Origin: Paulownia fortunei
Lineage: Eukaryota > Streptophyta > Magnoliopsida > Lamiales > Paulowniaceae
Assembly (NCBI GenBank): GCA_019321725.1
Contig: CM033105.1
Coordinates: forward strand, 17,019,861-17,083,860
DNA: 64,000 nt
Direction of reading: 5' to 3'
Every line of letters begins with the position of its first letter. Within the stretch, counting starts at the first letter, position 1. Position numbers and translations under genes: made by a program. The notes beneath the pieces are model-generated. The model worked only from the letters and a program-made list of their open reading frames with translations. It had not been told where the DNA came from and did no database searches. Shown here in pieces: positions 60,327 through 64,000 of the stretch.

Positions 60327-60475
60327 TCATTCATCATCAGAATATTTAAACTTTATGGAGTGGGAATGCAGGTCAATTTGTCCTCCTCTATAGCTACCAC
60401 GCTTCTTCTTGATTTTTTCATGTCGGAAGTCCCTGCATATGATACAGGAAGAGAGACAGGAGAGGAAAAGTAAAG
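60327..60475 (-). pseudogene. Captured last exon of an SRP40/NOLC1-type nucleolar protein gene
   Basis: The minus strand reads a pyrimidine-rich intron end (60475-60433) with a consensus TATGCAG acceptor, then exon 60432-60327 encoding DFRHEKIKKKRGSYRGGQID, then LHSHSIKFKYSDDE and a TGA stop at 60327-60329. This is the conserved C-terminal SRP40 domain of nucleolar phosphoproteins related to yeast Srp40 and human NOLC1, which act as snoRNP chaperones. Only this last exon is present. The retained intron shows that genomic DNA or unspliced RNA was captured. It lies antisense inside a Tat-like element, between direct repeats of the element's own sequence. The exon frame is undamaged. Confidence 0.8.
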
Positions 60476-60955
60476 TCATATGGTAAAAGAAAATAACGAG
60501 GTAAAGCTCGAGGTGTCGAGGATGCCAAGAAAAAAGCTCGAGCAAGGAGCTCGAGCTGTCGAGATTCCAAGAAGCAAGACAGCATGCTGCTCGAGGACCT
60601 TGCTCGAGCTGCGAGAAACACAACAACCAATAAGGGAGCAGCCCCCATCGGCGATGAAAGCGGGATGCACGTCGAGCCAGTACCTGCAGTTGAGAAGACC
60701 CTTGCTCGACATGGGCAGCTCCAGAAAATCCAGGTCGAGCAGCTGTGCTCGACCTCCCTCCCCACCTTCGGCGACAATGTCGGCATGTTGGGTGGGTTCA
60801 GGAGACGGCGGCCTACCCCCACCACTTGCAACAACGCCTACTCCCTCCATGACACTCACCCTAATCCTATGTGATGGACTATTCTCTTGGTTTTCAAGCC
60901 TATGACTCATCAAAGAAGGCATTTGATGAAATGCTTCAAAGAAAAACTTAGTCAA
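60476..60955 (-). CDS. Minus-strand ORF of the Tat-like element, unknown
   Basis: An uninterrupted 159-codon frame from MTKFFFEAFHQMPSLMSHRL to LFSFTI. The first 60 residues look protein-like; the middle is Gly/Ser/Pro-rich (VVASGGGRPPSPEP), and the rest crosses the CTCGAGC repeat region. A TATA-like TATATAAG (minus strand) lies near 61127-61134, about 175 bases upstream. Tat elements commonly carry an antisense ORF, and this could be a divergent or residual one. A plus-strand frame (60480-60905) covers the same ground, so coding is uncertain. Confidence 0.35.
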   Translation of the reverse strand: MTKFFFEAFHQMPSLMSHRLENQENSPSHRIRVSVMEGVGVVASGGGRPPSPEPTQHADIVAEGGEGGRAQLLDLDFLELPMSSKGLLNCRYWLDVHPAFIADGGCSLIGCCVSRSSSKVLEQHAVLLLGISTARAPCSSFFLGILDTSSFTSLFSFTI

Positions 60956-61189
60956 ATTTAGAAGGAATGGAAAAAAGAGAAGAAGAAGAAAGAAGAAAGA
61001 AGAAAGGAAGAGAGAGAAATAAATTCACAAATTCCTTTGAGAACTCAATTGAGGAAATGTTTCCTAGAGAACTCAGTAGGGGGCCTTCAAGACTTCCAAA
61101 TATTTTCACGACCCCAATCTTCAGCTCTTATATAAAAATCAAGACCCAATTCTCGCCCAAAACCAGGACCAAAAACACCATATGTCATT

Positions 61190-61500
61190 ATAGCGACAGA
61201 TGTCCCCAAGAAGAGTTCGCGCTCTCGTGCCCCTAGGAGGAGCTTGCGTGTCTTCATGCGCCGAGATGTGGTCTGCACTATTGTCTTATGGGAAGAGCTT
61301 GCGTGCCATTGCGCCCCCATGAGGAGCATGCACGACGTTGCTGTCCTAAGAGGAGCTCTTGCACCTTCGTGCCCCGACGAGGGGCTCGTGCGCTATCGTG
61401 CTACTAGGATAAGCTCATGCACCATCACGCCCCCAAGAGGAGCTTGCGCTATTGCACCTACATGAGCTCACACACTCGTGCCTTCAAGAAGTTCTACCAG
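61190..61500. repeat. Minisatellite array 1, unit about 44 bases
   Basis: About seven units of CCTAGGAGGAGCTTGCGC..(C/T)ATCGTGCC. The same motif returns at 62480-62830. Confidence 0.8.
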
Positions 61501-61950
61501 TAGAGAGGAGCTACCAGCTCATAAATATGAGAAGTCATACCGATTTCCTCCATCATGAGAAGTATAAAGTAACAACCATTGCATAAAGCGACAAAAAAGC
61601 TCAGTAAATGGACTAAATATAAGAAGAAGATGAACAACTCGCTTAGGGTAAGACCCCTGAGGGGCTTTAACTACATAGATTGTGAGGCGCTATGACTACG
61701 TGGACTATGACCAAAAGATGACGAGCAAACTCACTTGCACATGAAGGAGGACCACTTAAAGTCAGAGAAAGATATGGGCTCGACATGAAGGAAGAATCTA
61801 GGTCGACCGCCAAAAACCAACATGGCTCGACCTGCACAGCTCGCGCAAAAAAAAAAACGAGCTCTTATACCAACATTAGCCGGTGTGAAAAAGTTTTGCC
61901 AACATAGTAGAATACATTTACTCGTAACCTTTTTCAACACAGTACGCCCT
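61501..61950. other. Spacer between arrays
   Basis: No frame or repeat of note. 61770-61860 contains several GCTCGAC/GGTCGACC words shared with 60560-60760. Confidence 0.4.
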
Positions 61951-62475
61951 ACCAAAAGACCAAGCGAATGAGTCTAGGCACCCAAAAGACCTAGCGAACG
62001 AGTCTAGACACCCAAAAGACCTAGCGAATGCGTCTAGGCATACAAAAGACCTAGCGAACGCGTCTAGGCACCTAAAGACCTGACAACTACATCCAGGCAA
62101 TACAAAGACCTAGCGAATGCATCTAGGCACCAAAAAGACCTAGCGAATGTGTATAGGCACACAAAAGACCTAGCGAATGCGTCTAGGCACCTAAAGACCT
62201 GACGACTACGTCTAGGCAACATAAAGACCTAGCGAATGAGTCTAGGCACCCAAAAGACCTAACAAATGCGTCTAGGCACACAAAAGACCTATTGAATGCG
62301 TTTAGGGACCCCAAAGACCTAGCGAATGTGTCTAGGCACACAAAAGACCTAATGAATGCGTTTAGGCACATAAAGACCTAACGATTGCATCCAGGCAACA
62401 CAATACTCTAGCGAATGCATCTAGGCACCCTATGGACCTAAAAAATGTGTCTAGGTACTCAAAAGTCTAGTGATC
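61951..62475. repeat. Minisatellite array 2, 30-base unit
   Basis: About 17 units of 30 bases: CACCCAAAAGACCTAGCGAATGCGTCTAGG with variants (a second unit type has CCTGACGACTACGTC). Because 30 is a multiple of three, minus-strand frames stay open with a ten-residue period (CLDAFARSFG); these are not evidence of a gene. Confidence 0.92.
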
Positions 62476-62830
62476 ATGTCTAAAAGAGAAGCTTATGCAC
62501 CTTCGCACCTTCGCGTCCTAAGATGAACAAGTCGTCTATGTACCCTCAAGAAGAAGGTCATGCGTCCTCTAGAAGAGGTCACACAATTTCGCACCCTTAG
62601 AAAGAGCTCACACACCATCGTGATCCTAGGAGAAGCTTACACATCTCTACATTCCTAGGAAGAGTTCATATACCTTCGTACCCCAATAGGAGTTCTGCGC
62701 TATTATCTCCTAGGAGGAGCTTCCGCATCATCGCACCTTCGCATCTAAAGAGGAGGTAACCACCTATGTACACCCAAGAGGAGCTCGTGCACCTTCGGAT
62801 CCCCAAGAGGAGTGATCCTCTAGTAGCACT
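62476..62830. repeat. Minisatellite array 3, same family as array 1
   Basis: About eight units of CCTAGGAGGAGCTCGTGCACC(T/A)TCGCACC, more diverged than array 1. Array 2 appears inserted between the two halves of one original array. Confidence 0.75.
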
Positions 62831-63483
62831 TCAACAGGCTGCCCTCTAGCATTCTGAACTACATCACACGACAATGACCTTTGCTCGTTGCACTTTCAAG
62901 GGGAAAGAAGGCCTACCACCTTACTTGCGCTGACATACGTCAGTGTCACATCAATCATCACTACTTCTCTTACCCCGAAGAGGTGGCACACCCTTTCCAC
63001 TAGAAGGGTACGAAGAGCCAGACTCTGAGAAATTACATAAATGAAGAAGCATTAGATGCTAGAAAGAAGCGAAAGCATTAAAAATGCTAAGTAGATTAAC
63101 CATGCATCCAATAAAGAAAAAAGGGCTAAATAATCTGAGTCCATTAATGCATAAATGTGTGTTGATACCATGACGTCCATGAGGCAACTACAAGTAGAGG
63201 GCTCACCAAATACATACATCAACCTAGCTAGACCTCGAGATGGAGAAAGCGATGACCTCGCTTTCGGACTTGACATGACAATTCCAACCAACTTCTTAAC
63301 TAGAGGAAACAATCCAATGCCAAAGCGATGCAGAGATGACAATTGACAATTACAACACGCTCATACTATGCTCGACCTGCACATATGTTGTGCTCAACCT
63401 GCGCTCGACAAGCTCGCATGACCTATGCATGTGTTCTCTCAAACTACGTTCTACAAGCTCGCGTATCTACGTACTCGACCAAT
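62831..63483 (+). other. 3' part of the Tat-like element, no clear gene
   Basis: Mixed sequence with GCTCGAC words near 63350-63475. No polypurine tract or 3' LTR that I can match to 58851-59303. Frames are short. Confidence 0.35.
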
Positions 63484-64000
63484 TGTAGGGTTTGCATGAT
63501 CCTGAGAAACGTATACGCAGCGGAATTTAAAAATTTTCAAAAATATAAATATATATTATATCACATGTAATTAAAATGAATCCCAAAACCCTTTTGCGAT
63601 TATTCAGTTGTACATTTTCTGATAGTTAAAGTAAGAAAGTTTCAGAAACTCTTACCTTGATTTGCACTCCGGCTGATGTAGGGATTGAAACGATTCAAAT
63701 CGTTATCCTTGCATGAAAGTATTTCCATGTTCTTCTATTCAAAACCCATTTGATTGAGATCTGATTCACTTCTACGATCCCAAATGTTATCCCTCTAACG
63801 ATATCTACACATTGGATGCCCACTCATAACCGAATCCTTTGCTAGTAGTTTTTAATTCGATAATTCTATCCCAAAATAATTTTATTTGGAACAAGAACAT
63901 ACTAACAATTAGTGTTTTAGGTGTTTAATTTAATTCTTAATTTAATAATTGAATCAAGAATTAAACTTGATAAAAGGTTGGTGAACTTTTTAGAGATTGA
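63484..64000. other. Possible start of another LTR element, cut by the window end
   Basis: Composition changes at TGTAGGGTTTGCATGATCC (63484), with ACGTATACGCAGCGGAATTT soon after, wording reminiscent of some copia LTRs. No second copy is in the window, so this cannot be confirmed. Confidence 0.25.

Larger units (their letters stand above)
59304..63483 (+). mobile_element. Internal region of a non-autonomous Tat-like element
   Basis: After the primer site a short gag-like start (59355-59590, no intact frame) is followed by CTCGAGC-rich low-complexity sequence, a captured SRP40-type exon in antisense, a minus-strand ORF, and three minisatellite arrays. No protease, RT or integrase was recognised. 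No 3' LTR was identified in the window. Confidence 0.5.

Noticed and set aside
60418..60905. Three long overlapping frames on both strands (60418-60834 minus, 60480-60905 plus, 60584-60874 plus)
   Set aside because: Openness on both strands follows from the GC-rich CTCGAGC repeats. Only the minus frame 60476-60955 was kept, at low confidence, because its first part lies outside the repeats.
61918..62371. Minus-strand frames with a repeated CLDAFARSFG peptide
   Set aside because: Produced by a 30-base tandem repeat whose length is a multiple of three. No start context, and the copies vary freely, so it is not a repeat protein.
61951..62475. Regular 30-base repeats as a CRISPR-like array
   Set aside because: Units are directly adjacent with no unique spacers, and the setting is a plant retrotransposon.

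Overview
This is an AT-rich stretch of nuclear DNA from a flowering plant, most likely a eudicot. The evidence is the retrotransposon lineages (Ty3/gypsy Athila and Tat), the hAT- and CACTA-like non-autonomous DNA elements, the microsatellites, and one plant-specific host gene. I cannot name the species. Almost everything is transposable-element sequence, much of it nested. The only clear ordinary host gene is a small intronless serine-rich protein gene (49900-50505, minus), with a TATA box about 115 bases upstream of its start codon.

Layout. 1-1980: a mosaic of broken Athila pieces in both orientations. 1981-8750: AT-rich DNA with a two-copy 240-base tandem duplication and no recognisable gene. 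8751-26036: an old, decayed, minus-strand gypsy element with LTRs of about 1.8 kb and a tRNA-Asp-type primer site. A younger 11-kb minus-strand Athila element (12789-23807) is inserted into it and flanked by a perfect TCTAT duplication. 26037-29262: AT-rich DNA with a possible non-autonomous DNA transposon. 29600-39670: a plus-strand Tat-type gypsy element flanked by CTTAA, inserted in a small CACTA-like element; it has gag, protease, RT, two RNase H regions, integrase, tandem repeats and an antisense reading frame, all interrupted by stops. 40485-48138: a second Tat-type element, minus strand, with gag-protease but no RT or integrase, interrupted by a solo Athila LTR (41451-43066, AGAGT duplication). 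48139-58850: intergenic DNA with the serine-rich gene, an hAT-type MITE with an 8-base duplication, and further hAT-like debris. About 58850-63480: a third Tat-like, non-autonomous element with long minisatellite arrays. 63484-64000: the start of another unidentified repeat.

The most striking content is cargo inside retrotransposons. The 11-kb Athila element carries, between integrase and 3' LTR, an uninterrupted intronless 217-codon gene of the LOG family (cytokinin riboside 5'-monophosphate phosphoribohydrolase). Beside it is a broken small ORF pair with its own TATA box, which looks like a basic cysteine-rich nucleic-acid-binding protein. The gag-pol frame is frameshifted while the LOG frame is open. 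Separately, the non-autonomous Tat element at 59-63 kb carries, in antisense, the last exon plus flanking intron of an SRP40/NOLC1-type nucleolar protein gene. The window therefore shows two independent gene captures by gypsy elements, one apparently processed and one unspliced.
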